DNA of 64,000 bases, taken from Marinovum algicola (GTDB lineage Bacteria; Pseudomonadota; Alphaproteobacteria; Rhodobacterales; Rhodobacteraceae). The translations under genes were made by a program, and so were the position numbers. Location of the stretch: positions 124,001 through 188,000 of the forward strand of contig NZ_FNYY01000010.1 in NCBI RefSeq assembly GCF_900109145.1, written 5' to 3'. The notes below the pieces were generated by a model that saw only the letters and a list, made by a program, of their open reading frames with translations, searched no databases and had not been told where the DNA came from. Shown here piece after piece: positions 17,523 to 28,039 of this stretch (within the stretch, counting starts at the first letter, position 1; every line of letters starts with the position of its first letter).

Positions 17523-17543
17523 CGGGCCAGAACCGGAGGGCAG

Positions 17544-17575
17544 GGGACGCGCCCGCGACAGCGCGTCCCTTTCTC
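17544..17575 (+). terminator. Rho-independent terminator after the cys operon
   Basis: GGGACGCGC (17544-17552) and GCGCGTCCC (17561-17569) form a 9-bp stem with an 8-base loop, directly followed by TTTCTCT. It lies 22 bases after the DUF934 stop. Confidence 0.8.
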
Positions 17576-17603
17576 TGCCTTGCAGCAACGTTTAAAGTGA
17601 GGT

Positions 17604-17622
17604 GCCGGCCAAGCGTGCCGGC
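17604..17622 (+). promoter_or_regulatory. Small hairpin just upstream of the fpr ribosome binding site
   Basis: GCCGGC-N7-GCCGGC forms a 6-bp GC stem ending three bases before AGGATGAAATG. It could affect translation of the ferredoxin-NADP reductase; weak evidence. Confidence 0.25.
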
Positions 17623-17630
17623 AGGATGAA

Positions 17631-18479
17631 ATGACAGAGTTGACCAACGTGACCGAAGCCAAAGCCATCAAAGTGCCCACCCTGCCGGACGCCCAGACCG
17701 TGACGTCGGTCACCCATTGGACTGACCGGCTGTTCTCCTTCCGGGTGACGCGGCCCGCCAGCCTGCGCTTCCGCTCGGGCGAGTTCGTGATGATCGGTCT
17801 GATGGGCGACCCGCACCCCGAGACCGGCAAGGTCAAGCCGCTGCTGCGCGCCTATTCCATCGCCTCGCCCTCCTGGGACGAGGAGCTGGAGTTCTATTCG
17901 ATCAAGGTGCAGGACGGCCCGCTCACCTCGAAGCTGCAACACATCCGGCCCGGCGACGAGATCATCCTGCGCCCCAAGCCCGTCGGCACCCTGGTGCATG
18001 ACGCGCTGCTGCCCGGCAAGCGGCTATGGTTCTTTGCCACCGGCACCGGCTTTGCGCCCTTCGCCTCGCTGCTGCGCGAGCCGCAGACCTACGAGGATTA
18101 CGACGAGATCGTCATCACCCACACCTGCCGCGAGGCCGGCGAGCTGACCTATGGGGCTGAGCTGATCGAGAGCTTGAAGGCCGACGAACTGCTGAACGAG
18201 GTGATCGGCGACGGGTTCTGGAAGAAGATCAAGTATTACCCCACCACCACCCGGGAAGAGAGCGCCAAGAAAGGCCGGATCACCGACCTGATGCGGTCTG
18301 GCGAGGCCTTTGCCGATCTCGAGGTGCCGGCGCTCAGCCCCGACACCGATCGCGCGATGATCTGCGGCAACCTGGCGTTCAATCTCGAGCTCAAGGAAAT
18401 GCTTGAAGGCTACGGCCTGGTCGAGGGCGCGAACTCGAACCCGCAGCATTACGTGGTCGAAAAGGCCTTCCTGGACTGA
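17631..18479 (+). CDS. fpr: Ferredoxin--NADP+ reductase
   Basis: FAD enzyme exchanging electrons between NADPH and ferredoxin or flavodoxin, used in sulfite reduction, Fe-S metabolism and oxidative stress. The 282-residue protein has the FAD-binding LRAYSIASPSWDEELEFYSIK (cited as residues 66-86), the NADP-binding WFFATGTGFAPFASLLRE near 138, and a C-terminal HYVVEKAFLD of the bacterial subclass. AGGATGAA precedes the ATG. It has its own leader after the cys terminator, but its position suggests it serves CysI. Confidence 0.93.
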   Translation: MTELTNVTEAKAIKVPTLPDAQTVTSVTHWTDRLFSFRVTRPASLRFRSGEFVMIGLMGDPHPETGKVKPLLRAYSIASPSWDEELEFYSIKVQDGPLTSKLQHIRPGDEIILRPKPVGTLVHDALLPGKRLWFFATGTGFAPFASLLREPQTYEDYDEIVITHTCREAGELTYGAELIESLKADELLNEVIGDGFWKKIKYYPTTTREESAKKGRITDLMRSGEAFADLEVPALSPDTDRAMICGNLAFNLELKEMLEGYGLVEGANSNPQHYVVEKAFLD

Positions 18480-18507
18480 CCCCCCCCCCGAGGGCATTGC
18501 CAAACAG

Positions 18508-18541
18508 AAGAGGCAGGGGATGCGTCGTCCTGCTTCCTCTT
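18508..18541 (+). terminator. Imperfect hairpin downstream of fpr
   Basis: AAGAGGCAGG (18508-18517) pairs imperfectly with CCTGCTTCCTCTT (18529-18541). It begins 29 bases after the fpr stop, past a run of nine C. No clear T-tract; possible terminator or mRNA end. Confidence 0.4.
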
Positions 18542-18574
18542 GCTCCAAATCCCTCGGGGTGAGGCCGCAGGCCG

Positions 18575-18589
18575 AGGGGCAGAGCCCCT
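18575..18589. repeat. GC-rich extragenic hairpin (AGGGGC-AGA-GCCCCT)
   Basis: Perfect 6-bp stem with the loop AGA, the same GGGGC-AGN-GCCCC core seen at 10976-10992. Lies between the convergent fpr and infC genes. Confidence 0.4.
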
Positions 18590-18613
18590 GTTACGCCACA
18601 GCCGCCAAACGCG

Positions 18614-18641
18614 AAACGCCGGAGCAAATGCCCCGGCGTTT
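18614..18641. terminator. Bidirectional terminator between fpr and infC
   Basis: AAACGCCGG (18614-18622) and CCGGCGTTT (18633-18641) form a 9-bp stem. The A-run and T-run at its ends give U-tract character on both strands. It is 24 bases past the infC stop and serves that gene best. Confidence 0.75.
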
Positions 18642-18664
18642 GTCGTTTCGGTGCCGAAACGCGT

Positions 18665-19213
18665 CTATTTCTGTGGCAGCGGACCGATCATCATGATCAT
18701 CTGACGGCCTTCCATCTTCGGCATATTCTCGATCTTGCCGATTTCCTTGACGTCTTCCGCCACCCGTTCCAGCAGTTCGCGGCCCAGGTTCTGGTGCGCC
18801 ATCTCGCGGCCGCGGAACCGCAGGGTGACCTTCACCTTGTCGCCGTTCTCGAGGAACTTGAAGACATTGCGCATCTTGACGTCATAGTCGTGGGTGTCCG
18901 TGTTGGGACGGAACTTCACCTCTTTGACTTCGATGATCTTCTGCTTCTTGCGCGCTTCGGATTCCCGCTTTTGCTGTTCGTATTTGAACTTGCCGAAATC
19001 CATGATCTTGCAGACCGGTGGGTTGGCATTGGGCGAAATCTCGACGAGATCGAGCCCCGCGTCTGCGGCCATTTCCATCGCGCGGGCCGGCGATACGACG
19101 CCGACATTTTCGCCTTCGGCGCCGATCAGGCGAATCTCGGGGGCTCGGATACGTTCATTCACGCGCGGGCCGGTGTCTCTTGTCGGGGGCGCGTTGTGAG
19201 GTCTGCGGGCTAT
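18665..19213 (-). CDS. infC: Translation initiation factor IF-3, probable ATA start
   Basis: Binds the 30S subunit and proofreads initiation. The body is clear: [23 protein letters not shown], then [22 protein letters not shown] and the C-terminal [20 protein letters not shown] at 19162 would give 165 residues. However, the frame continues upstream in conserved-looking sequence ([17 protein letters not shown]) to ATA at 19213, with an in-frame TGA 21 bases before that codon and no ATG or GTG between. AAGGA sits at good distance from the ATA. A 182-residue protein starting at ATA is therefore favoured. E. coli infC uses the rare AUU start for autoregulation, an established precedent. Confidence 0.85.
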   Translation of the reverse strand: MARRPHNAPPTRDTGPRVNERIRAPEIRLIGAEGENVGVVSPARAMEMAADAGLDLVEISPNANPPVCKIMDFGKFKYEQQKRESEARKKQKIIEVKEVKFRPNTDTHDYDVKMRNVFKFLENGDKVKVTLRFRGREMAHQNLGRELLERVAEDVKEIGKIENMPKMEGRQMIMMIGPLPQK

Positions 19214-19242
19214 GACGTTGTTCCTTTGACAGTTTCAGACAT
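19210..19242 (-). other. Possible 10-codon leader ORF overlapping the infC start
   Basis: ATG at 19242 opens a 10-residue frame ([10 protein letters not shown]) whose TAG stop overlaps the proposed infC ATA start by two bases. Such overlap would allow translational coupling. No clear ribosome binding site precedes the ATG, so it may be chance. Confidence 0.25.
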
Positions 19243-19420
19243 GAAATCAGGGCTGCAAGGTAGTGGGGGGCGGACGGTCTTTCAAGCGTATAATCGGCGC
19301 AAGGGGGGCGCCCCGGGCGCTTTTCCCCTTGCCTATGCTGCAAGTGCAGCGCAGGTCTTGGGGCGAGAGGGTCGCGGATCGTCGCCGGCCCCGAAAACCT
19401 AGTCTGAGGGATTTCACGAG

Positions 19421-20584
19421 ATGAAGAACAGCACCTGGGTAGTGGTTGCCGTTGTCGCCGCCGTCGCGGTGGGCGCGGGCGTGTATCTCAACCGGACGCC
19501 GGAGGTCAGTGCACCTCCGGTCGCCGATGTCGGCACGCCGGTTGAAGAAGACACGCCGGTTGAAGAAGAGGTGGCGGTGCCGGAAGAAGAGGGCGCCGAA
19601 GAGCTGGACCCTGCCGCCGAAGAGGCGGAAGAGCCGGCCGATGCGATGCAGGACGCGGCCGACGAGATGATCGAGACCGTCGAACAGGCGACCGTTGAGG
19701 TCGCAGGGGCGATGGAAGAGGCCGTCGATCAGCTTGAAGAGGCGATCGAAGCCGCCGGCGCGCCGGAGACCGCTGAACCCGAGGCGGACGGGACGTCCGA
19801 GGCTGAGATGGCCGGCGAGGCTGAAGCAGACATGGCGGCGGGTGACGCGGCCGAGGCCGACGCGGCGGCTGACGCGGATATGGTCGCCGAGGATGCGGCC
19901 GCGGCGGATGCGGGCAGCGACGCGGACATGGCGGCGGGTGACGCGGCCGAGACCGATCCTGCGGCGGACACCGATGCGGCGACAGATGACGCGTCCGGCG
20001 CGGACACAGGGGCCGATGCGGACATGGCGGCGAACGAGGGCGCCGGGGCCGAATCGGAGGGGGCCGCCACGGAGGCTGGTGCCGGGGCCGATGCGGCGGC
20101 CGAGGTGGCGGTTGATGACGCCAGGGCCGCGGATCTGGCAGAGGCCATGGAAGACGCGGCGGACAGCATCGCGGCAGCGGTGGACCCCGCGCCCGAGCCT
20201 GAGGCAGAGGCCACGGATCCCGCCGCCGACATGGCCGATGCCCCGGCCGAGGAGGGCAGTGCAGTGGCCACTGATGACGCGGAAGCGACCACCGACGAGA
20301 TCGGCACGGCGATCACCGAGGCCATCGAGCCCGCGACAGAGCCCACCGAAGGCGCGGAAGAGACCGCCGCGCCGGCGTCTCCGCAAGAGCTTTTGACCGT
20401 CGAAGGCTTTGACTACGACGCGGTGATCGCGCTGATCGACGACTCCGAAGAGGTGAGCCCGCTGCTCAAGACGCCGCTGAAACAGGCGCTTGAGCAGGCC
20501 CGCGACAATCCCGATTTGCTCGCGGCCGCGCTCGAACGGGTGCGTGATGCGCTGGGCATCGAAGCGCCGGCCGCCGCCGAATAA
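19421..20584 (+). CDS. Acidic Ala/Glu/Asp-rich membrane-anchored protein with short C-terminal domain
   Basis: Unknown function. The 387-residue product has an N-terminal membrane segment (VVVAVVAAVAVGAGVYL, residues 7-23) without an evident cleavage site, then about 290 residues of low-complexity acidic sequence. The latter includes near-repeats such as ADMAAGDAAEADAAADAD and DADMAAGDAAETDPAADTD (about 143-210). It ends with a folded-looking 65-residue region (LLTVEGFDYDAVIALIDDSE, then PLLKTPLKQALEQARDNPDLL). It may be an envelope protein with an extended periplasmic spacer. The C-terminal part is the only section likely to have homologues. A strong terminator follows. Confidence 0.75.
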   Translation: MKNSTWVVVAVVAAVAVGAGVYLNRTPEVSAPPVADVGTPVEEDTPVEEEVAVPEEEGAEELDPAAEEAEEPADAMQDAADEMIETVEQATVEVAGAMEEAVDQLEEAIEAAGAPETAEPEADGTSEAEMAGEAEADMAAGDAAEADAAADADMVAEDAAAADAGSDADMAAGDAAETDPAADTDAATDDASGADTGADADMAANEGAGAESEGAATEAGAGADAAAEVAVDDARAADLAEAMEDAADSIAAAVDPAPEPEAEATDPAADMADAPAEEGSAVATDDAEATTDEIGTAITEAIEPATEPTEGAEETAAPASPQELLTVEGFDYDAVIALIDDSEEVSPLLKTPLKQALEQARDNPDLLAAALERVRDALGIEAPAAAE

Positions 20585-20601
20585 GGCAGCGCCAACAGGA
20601 C

Positions 20602-20633
20602 AAGCCGCGCCCGGCCTCGAACGGGCGCGGCTT
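20602..20633. terminator. Strong bidirectional hairpin terminator
   Basis: AAGCCGCGCCCG (20602-20613) and CGGGCGCGGCTT (20622-20633) make a perfect 12-bp stem with an 8-base loop in the 58-base gap between convergent genes ending at 20584 and 20643. Confidence 0.8.
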
Positions 20634-20642
20634 CTCGGGGTG

Positions 20643-21628
20643 TCAGCCGCGCCGCGGCTGCGGCCGCGTCGGGATCTCCTTGAGCAGCCCGCCGACTCCC
20701 ATGGCGGCGATGTCGGCATGGCTGACCGCGATCCCGCAGGCCACTCGCGCCAGCACCCAATCGGCGCCATTGAGCGCCGGTGCCCGGGCGCACCCCGGCA
20801 GGCCGATCACCGGACGCCCCGAAAGCGCACCCAGAAACAACAGGTTGCCCGGATCGACCGGCATGCCGAAACGCTCCACCGTTCCACCGGCCTGGCGCAG
20901 TGCCTCGGGGGCCACGTCATGCGGGTCTGAGGTGGCCGATCCGGTGAGGACAAGCGCCAGATCGCTGCCGACGCGGCCCAGCGCCTCGGCAATCTCCGGC
21001 ATCCTGTGCGGCACCATGACCACCTGGTCGAGCGTCATACCCAACGCGGCGAGCCGCCCGCGGATGGCCGGCACGCCCTTTTCGCCGGCGCCGCCGGGAA
21101 TTTCCGTCACGATCAGCGTCGCGGTGGCCAGCACCGGGCGGGCCAGCCGCACCGCGCCCCGGGCGATCTCGCAGGCGGCGGCCAGGTCGGCGCCGGGAAC
21201 GGCGTAAGAGATGATCTTGACCGTTCCGACCATGCCGCCCTCGGCCATCTGCCGGCAGGCGGGTACGGTGGCCAGGGTGATCATCGGGTTGATCAGGTTG
21301 AGCCGGCTCAGCCGCGCCACATCGAGCACCGCCACGCCGGGGCCCTCGGCCAGCAGGTTGACCCGGCCGGTAAACGCCTTGGTCAGTCGCAGCCCGGCGG
21401 CCTGCGGATCGGGCACCAGGGCGGCGGCAAGCCGGGCGGCGGCCTGGTTTTCATGCACGTCACCGGGGTCGAGCCGGGCCGCGATGACCTCGGTCTCGCC
21501 GGCCCGGGCGAGATCGGCCAGATGCGCCGGCGTCAGCGTCACCCCCTTGCGCAGCCGCTGGCCGTTGAGCCGCACCGAATGGGCCAGCACCGCGCCTTCG
21601 GCTTCGGCCAGCGGGAGGGGGCCGAATT

Positions 21629-21632
<4 letters not shown>
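20643..21632 (-). CDS. Molybdopterin-binding (MoeA/Mog-like) protein
   Basis: Probably handles molybdenum cofactor for a xanthine-dehydrogenase-type enzyme. The 329-residue protein starts KFGPLPLAEAEGAVLAHSV, similar to the MoeA N-terminus. Its C-terminal half has the MoCF-type pattern (VVMVPHRMPEIAEALGRVG, LALVLTGSATSDPHDVAP, then GRPVIGLPGCAR). It overlaps XdhC by ATGA. The pair recalls CoxF/XdhC-type maturation modules that normally lie beside coxSLM; here the nearest such enzyme is at 36997-40783. Exact reaction unknown. Confidence 0.82.
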
Positions 21633-22588
<956 letters not shown>

Positions 22589-22660
22589 CTCAGGTCCTCC
22601 CGCGCCGCAGTCTATCAGCTTTGGCGGGGGTGTCTCGCCCCATCGGCCCGGACTTTGGTC

Positions 22661-22677
22661 GCAGGGGTCGCCCCTGC
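22661..22677. repeat. GC-rich hairpin in the xdhC/ligC gap
   Basis: GCAGGGG-TCG-CCCCTGC is a perfect 7-bp stem within the 210-base gap upstream of xdhC. The rest of this gap is extremely GC-rich (PyPu repeats such as CCCCGGGCC). It resembles the other extragenic hairpins at 10976 and 18575. Confidence 0.4.
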
Positions 22678-22798
22678 AAGACACCCCGCCCCGGGCCCGA
22701 CCCGGGGCCTCCTGGCAGAACCGGATGGCAGCCGCCGGAGCGGCTCCGCGACGGGGCGCCTGTCTCGGCGCGGTCTTGCCGGAGACGTGAAACGGCGG

Positions 22799-23740
22799 TC
22801 AGAAGCTCTGTTCGATCCGGTCCAAGGTCTTCATCGCCGCCAGCACGTCATGCACCGAGCCATTGGGTTCGCGGCCCTCCTCGATCGCCGAGATGAACTC
22901 GCGGTCGATCAACTCGATGCCGTTCGACGACACCGCCACATCGCTCAGGTCGATGGGGTTTTCGTTGCCGTCAAACAGATCGTCGTACCGCGCGATATAG
23001 GTGCCGTTGTCACAGATATAGCGGAAGAAGGTGCCCAGCGGCCCGTCGTTGTTGAACGACAGCGACAGGGTGCAGAGCGCGCCCGACGGGGTCTTCATGC
23101 CGATCGACATGTCCATGGCAATGCCCAGCTCGGGGTGGTGCGGGCCTTCGAGACCGTAGGCCTGGCTCACCTCTTCGCCGGTCTGGTACTGAAACAGATC
23201 GACGGTGTGGCAGGCATGGTGCCAGAGCAGGTGATCGGTCCAGCTCCGCGGCTCGCCCTTGGCGTTCATGTTGGAGCGGCGGAAGAAGTAGGTCTGCACA
23301 TCCATTTGCTGTATCTTCAGCGCGCCGGCGGCGATCTTGTTCTGGATCCACTGGTGCGAGGGGTTGAAGCGGCGCACCTGTCCGGCCATCGCCAGCACGC
23401 CGGTCTCTTTTTGCACTTTGCAGATCGCCTCGCTGTCGGCCAGCGAATCCGCCATCGGAATTTCGATCAGCACCGGCTTGCCGGCTTTCATGCAGGCAAT
23501 CGCCTGCTCGGCATGGAGCTGTGTCGGCGTGGCCAGGATCACCGCGTCGACGTCGTCGCGGGCGAGACATTCCTCAAGCGTGGTGGCGGCGTGGCCGATG
23601 CCACGCTCCTGCGCCAGCGCGTCGATCTTGGCTTGGGTCGGGCCCATGACCGAGGTGACATCGACCCCGTCGATGGCGGCCAGGGCGTCGAGATGTTTGA
23701 TGCCGAATGCGCCATAGGCGCCGGCGACACAAATCCGCAT
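22799..23740 (-). CDS. ligC: 4-carboxy-2-hydroxymuconate-6-semialdehyde dehydrogenase
   Basis: Oxidises the ring-cleavage product of protocatechuate (as its cyclic hemiacetal) to 2-pyrone-4,6-dicarboxylate with NAD(P)+. The 313-residue Gfo/Idh/MocA protein has an N-terminal Rossmann segment (ICVAGAYGAFGIKHLDAL) and the catalytic-region TQLHAEQAIACMKAGKPVLIEIP. Its long stretches FNPSHQW, MDVQTYFFRRSNMNA and SWTDHLLWHHACHTVDLFQYQ closely match LigC as I know it from Sphingobium and Comamonas. It follows ligB by 15 bases. Confidence 0.93.
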   Translation of the reverse strand: MRICVAGAYGAFGIKHLDALAAIDGVDVTSVMGPTQAKIDALAQERGIGHAATTLEECLARDDVDAVILATPTQLHAEQAIACMKAGKPVLIEIPMADSLADSEAICKVQKETGVLAMAGQVRRFNPSHQWIQNKIAAGALKIQQMDVQTYFFRRSNMNAKGEPRSWTDHLLWHHACHTVDLFQYQTGEEVSQAYGLEGPHHPELGIAMDMSIGMKTPSGALCTLSLSFNNDGPLGTFFRYICDNGTYIARYDDLFDGNENPIDLSDVAVSSNGIELIDREFISAIEEGREPNGSVHDVLAAMKTLDRIEQSF

Positions 23741-23755
23741 GTCGGTGTCCTTTCG

Positions 23756-25038
<1,283 letters not shown>

Positions 25039-25172
25039 GGCGTGTCCTCCTCTTCCTCCGCACCGGTCCGCCCGGTGCCCCGGCCGCCCTTATCCCGGGC
25101 CCGCCAGGGCAGGCGGCAAAGGCGACCGGTTGCGCAAGAGCCTAGCATCCGGGCCCGGCAGCGGCCAATTGG

Positions 25173-25190
25173 AATGCGAGGCGTAGCATT
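25173..25190. promoter_or_regulatory. Candidate operator upstream of ligA
   Basis: AATGC-N8-GCATT (25173-25190) lies about 135 bases upstream of the ligA start, in the gap after the LysR gene. A second weaker dyad, TATAGAACCCGAAATA (25200-25215), abuts the LysR stop codon. Position suits a LysR-type activator site. Confidence 0.35.
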
Positions 25191-25215
25191 GGAAAAAGCT
25201 ATAGAACCCGAAATA

Positions 25216-26442
25216 TCAGGGGGTATTTTCCGGCTCGGGGCGGCTGTGCTGGCGCAGGAAACCGATGAAGCTCTCCTGCGTCCGGGTCGGCCGCCAGTCG
25301 CGGCGATGGGTCAGGCCGATGGCGCGGCCGCTGCCGGCAAGCGGGATGTCCAGCGCAGTCAGCAGGCCGGCGCCGATCTCGACCGAGACCTGATGGCGCG
25401 AGACGATCGAGACATAATCGCCCTGGGCCAGGATGCCGCGCAGCATGATCAGCGAGGAAGAGACCACCCGTACCGGCGTTCGGTCGCGTTCGTGGATGCG
25501 CAGGGTTTCAAAGACATATTGCCCCGCAGGGGTATCCTTGGGCGAGGCGACCCAGGGGTAGGCCAGCGCCTCATCCAGTGTCACGCGCGTCCGTCCGGAC
25601 AGGGGGTGGCCGGGCCGCGCCACCACGGCAAGCCGGTCCTGGAACAGCTCTTCCTGCACCACGTCATCGGCCGGCAACGGATGGCGCAGGGCGCCGATCA
25701 GGCAATCGAGATCGCCTTCGCGCAGCGAGCGCAGCAGCTCGTGATAGCGACCGTCGATCACCCGCACCTGCACCCCGGCAAAGCGCGACACCATCGCATG
25801 GGTGGCTCTTGGTACGATGGCGGTGCGCGCAAGCGGCAGGCTGCCCAGCAGAAAGATGCCCCGGTCTTCCCCCAGCTCGCGGCCGATTTCCTCCATGCCC
25901 TGCCGGATTTCCGCCTGCGCCAGCTTGGCCCCCAGGGTAAAGGCCTGGGCGGCGGCGGTCAGCTCGACCCCGGCCACGGTGGATTTGAAAAACGGCACCC
26001 CCGCCACCTGTTCCAACGCCCGCGCGGCGCGGTGGACGGTGGGTTGCGACAGGCCCAGCCGCCGGGCGGCGACGGTAAAGCTGCCGCTGCCGGCGATGGC
26101 GATCAGGGCGCGGATCTGCGCCGGGGTGACGTTGCGTTCAAAGCCGGCGGTATCGCGCGCCCGCGAGGCGGTGCCGCGCCGCGCCTCGCGCGCCCCGCGT
26201 TGCAGGTGATCGAGCGCCGCCTCGGCCCGGCGCACGAAGAGCGCACCGCAGGGGGTGGCGCCGAAGGCCTGCGGCTGGCGGAGCACCAGCGGCGCGCCCA
26301 TGCTGGCCTCGAACTTGGCAATCGCCTGGGTGGCCGCCGGTTGCGACATGTGACAGCGCTGCGCGGCAACCGAAACCGAGCCGCTGCGCAGGCATTCCAG
26401 AAACACCCGCATGTGTCGCAGGTTGGGCAGGGTGAATTCCAT
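25216..26442 (-). CDS. LysR-type regulator with two N-terminal HTH domains
   Basis: Probable activator of the protocatechuate genes on both sides. At 408 residues it is about 100 longer than a normal LysR protein. The extra length is a second winged HTH: residues about 4-63 (FLECLRSGSVSVAAQRCHMSQPAATQAI, cited as 14-41) and about 109-170 (FTVAARRLGLSQPTVHRAARAL). Between them is an Arg/Ala-rich linker. A standard LysR effector domain follows (IFLLGSLPLARTAIVP, then YPWVASPKDTP). Both HTHs keep the AA..C/LG/M-SQP core, so neither looks decayed. It is divergent from galB and upstream of ligA. Confidence 0.9.
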   Translation of the reverse strand: MEFTLPNLRHMRVFLECLRSGSVSVAAQRCHMSQPAATQAIAKFEASMGAPLVLRQPQAFGATPCGALFVRRAEAALDHLQRGAREARRGTASRARDTAGFERNVTPAQIRALIAIAGSGSFTVAARRLGLSQPTVHRAARALEQVAGVPFFKSTVAGVELTAAAQAFTLGAKLAQAEIRQGMEEIGRELGEDRGIFLLGSLPLARTAIVPRATHAMVSRFAGVQVRVIDGRYHELLRSLREGDLDCLIGALRHPLPADDVVQEELFQDRLAVVARPGHPLSGRTRVTLDEALAYPWVASPKDTPAGQYVFETLRIHERDRTPVRVVSSSLIMLRGILAQGDYVSIVSRHQVSVEIGAGLLTALDIPLAGSGRAIGLTHRRDWRPTRTQESFIGFLRQHSRPEPENTP

Positions 26443-26456
26443 TTTCGGCGCGCCTC

Positions 26457-26471
26457 ATAGCAAAAACTTAT
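26457..26471. promoter_or_regulatory. LysR-box-like dyad between LysR gene and galB
   Basis: ATAGCAAAAACTTAT has palindromic ends (ATA/TAT) and the T-N11-A spacing typical of LysR binding sites. It lies 15 bases from the LysR start and 80 bases from galB, in an AT-rich stretch (26457-26500) unlike the surroundings. GAATATTATTC at 26478-26488 is a second short dyad. Confidence 0.45.
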
Positions 26472-26549
26472 ATTAGGAATATTATTCGAAATAGGCAAAT
26501 CCCGCGACCTGCGCCATGATGCGGCCAAGGTGAAACGAGGGAGGGCTTT

Positions 26550-27290
26550 ATGATGTCCGACAAGAAAACGGCACTGGTGATCAGCGCGCATTCCGCCGAT
26601 TTCGTCTGGCGCGGGGGCGGGGCCATCGCGTTGCATCAGGCAAAGGGCTACGAAGTGACCGTGGTCTGCCTGTCCTACGGCGAACGCGGCGAAAGCGCCA
26701 AGCTCTGGAAACAGGAGGGCATGACCCTCGACAAGGTCAAGACCGAACGCCGCAAGGAGGCCGAGAGCGCCGCCGCCGCGCTGGGCGTGACCGACATCCG
26801 CTTTTTCGACGTGGGCGACTATCCGCTCGACCTTGGCCGCGAGACCCGGGATCGCATGGTCGACGTGATCCGCCAGGTGCAGCCAAATTGGATGATGTCG
26901 CATTCGAAGTGGGATCCCTACAACACCGACCACATGAACACGACGCAATTCGCGCTGGAATGCCGGATGGTGGCGCAGGCTTGGGGCCATAACCCGGGGC
27001 AAAAGGTGCTGGGCGCGCCGCAGCTCTATCTGTTCGAGCCGCACCAGACCGAGCAGATGGAATGGAAACCTTCGGTCTTTCTCGACATCACCGATGTCTG
27101 GGACAAGAAATGGGCTGCCATCCAGTGCATGCAGGGCCAGGAGCACCTGTGGAATTTCTACAAGAACGTCGCCGAAAACCGCGCCAACCACTTCCGCCGC
27201 AACTCCGGCGGCATGGCCGGGGGCCGGGCGGCGAAATACGCCGAAGGGTTCCAGACGATCTTTCCCCGCACTGTGGATGAACTGGAATGA
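26550..27290 (+). CDS. galB: 4-oxalomesaconate hydratase, GalB (PIG-L/LmbE family)
   Basis: Hydrates 4-oxalomesaconate to 4-carboxy-4-hydroxy-2-oxoadipate. The 246-residue protein belongs to the zinc PIG-L family and carries the GalB-type signature [18 protein letters not shown] (in place of the deacetylase AHPDDE), then [15 protein letters not shown] and [15 protein letters not shown] with histidines for zinc. The route's other known hydratase, LigJ, is an unrelated amidohydrolase and is absent here. ATGATG gives two possible starts three bases apart. The stop overlaps the aldolase gene (ATGA). Confidence 0.9.
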   Translation: MMSDKKTALVISAHSADFVWRGGGAIALHQAKGYEVTVVCLSYGERGESAKLWKQEGMTLDKVKTERRKEAESAAAALGVTDIRFFDVGDYPLDLGRETRDRMVDVIRQVQPNWMMSHSKWDPYNTDHMNTTQFALECRMVAQAWGHNPGQKVLGAPQLYLFEPHQTEQMEWKPSVFLDITDVWDKKWAAIQCMQGQEHLWNFYKNVAENRANHFRRNSGGMAGGRAAKYAEGFQTIFPRTVDELE

Positions 27291-27979
27291 CCGGTGCAGT
27301 GGGACAAAGGGGCGTGGTCGTGCAAGAGATCGACCGCGCCGATCCGAAGGTGGTCGATGCCCTGGGCGCCTGTGGCGTCGCCACGGTGCACGAGGCGCAG
27401 GGCCGCAAGGGCCTGCTGGCCAGCTACATGCGGCCGATCTATCGCGGCACCCGGCTTGCCGCCTCGGCGGTGACGATCAGTGCCGCACCGGGCGACAACT
27501 GGATGGTGCATGTCTGCATCGAACAGTGCCGTGCCGGCGACATCATGGTTCTGGCGCCGACAAGCCCTTGCGAAGACGGCTATTTCGGCGATCTTCTGGC
27601 GACTTCGGCGCAGGCGCGCGGGGTGCGCGGGCTGGTGATCGATGCCGGTGTGCGCGACGTCATGGATCTTGAACAGATGGGCTTTCCGGTCTGGTCCAAG
27701 GCGATCTACGCTCAGGGCACGGTGAAAGAAACGGTGGGCTCGGTCAATGTGCCGCTGCTCTGTGCCGGCCAGCTGGCGAACGCCGGCGATGTGATCGTGG
27801 CCGATGACGACGGCGTCTGTGTGGTGCGCCGCGAAGAGGCCGAGGACGTGCTCGTCAAGGCGCAGAAGCGCGAGGCGGCGGAACAGGACAAGCGCCGACG
27901 TCTGGCGGCCGGCGAACTGGGGCTCGACATCTATGACATGCGCGGGCGGCTGGCCGAGAAGGGCCTGAAATATATCTGA
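27287..27979 (+). CDS. galC: 4-carboxy-4-hydroxy-2-oxoadipate aldolase (LigK/GalC)
   Basis: Splits 4-carboxy-4-hydroxy-2-oxoadipate into pyruvate and oxaloacetate, the last step of the pathway. The 230-residue protein belongs to the RraA-like/HMG aldolase family: [21 protein letters not shown] near 28-48, [25 protein letters not shown] near 83, [11 protein letters not shown] near 116 (the R/D of the metal-binding site), and [14 protein letters not shown] near 167. It is translationally coupled to galB and followed by galD after 60 bases. Confidence 0.92.
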   Translation: MTGAVGQRGVVVQEIDRADPKVVDALGACGVATVHEAQGRKGLLASYMRPIYRGTRLAASAVTISAAPGDNWMVHVCIEQCRAGDIMVLAPTSPCEDGYFGDLLATSAQARGVRGLVIDAGVRDVMDLEQMGFPVWSKAIYAQGTVKETVGSVNVPLLCAGQLANAGDVIVADDDGVCVVRREEAEDVLVKAQKREAAEQDKRRRLAAGELGLDIYDMRGRLAEKGLKYI

Positions 27980-28039
27980 AATCCGCGCCGGCGGCGCCCG
28001 GATGCGGTGCCGGCAAGAGAACGCAGGAACGGAGCTGAC

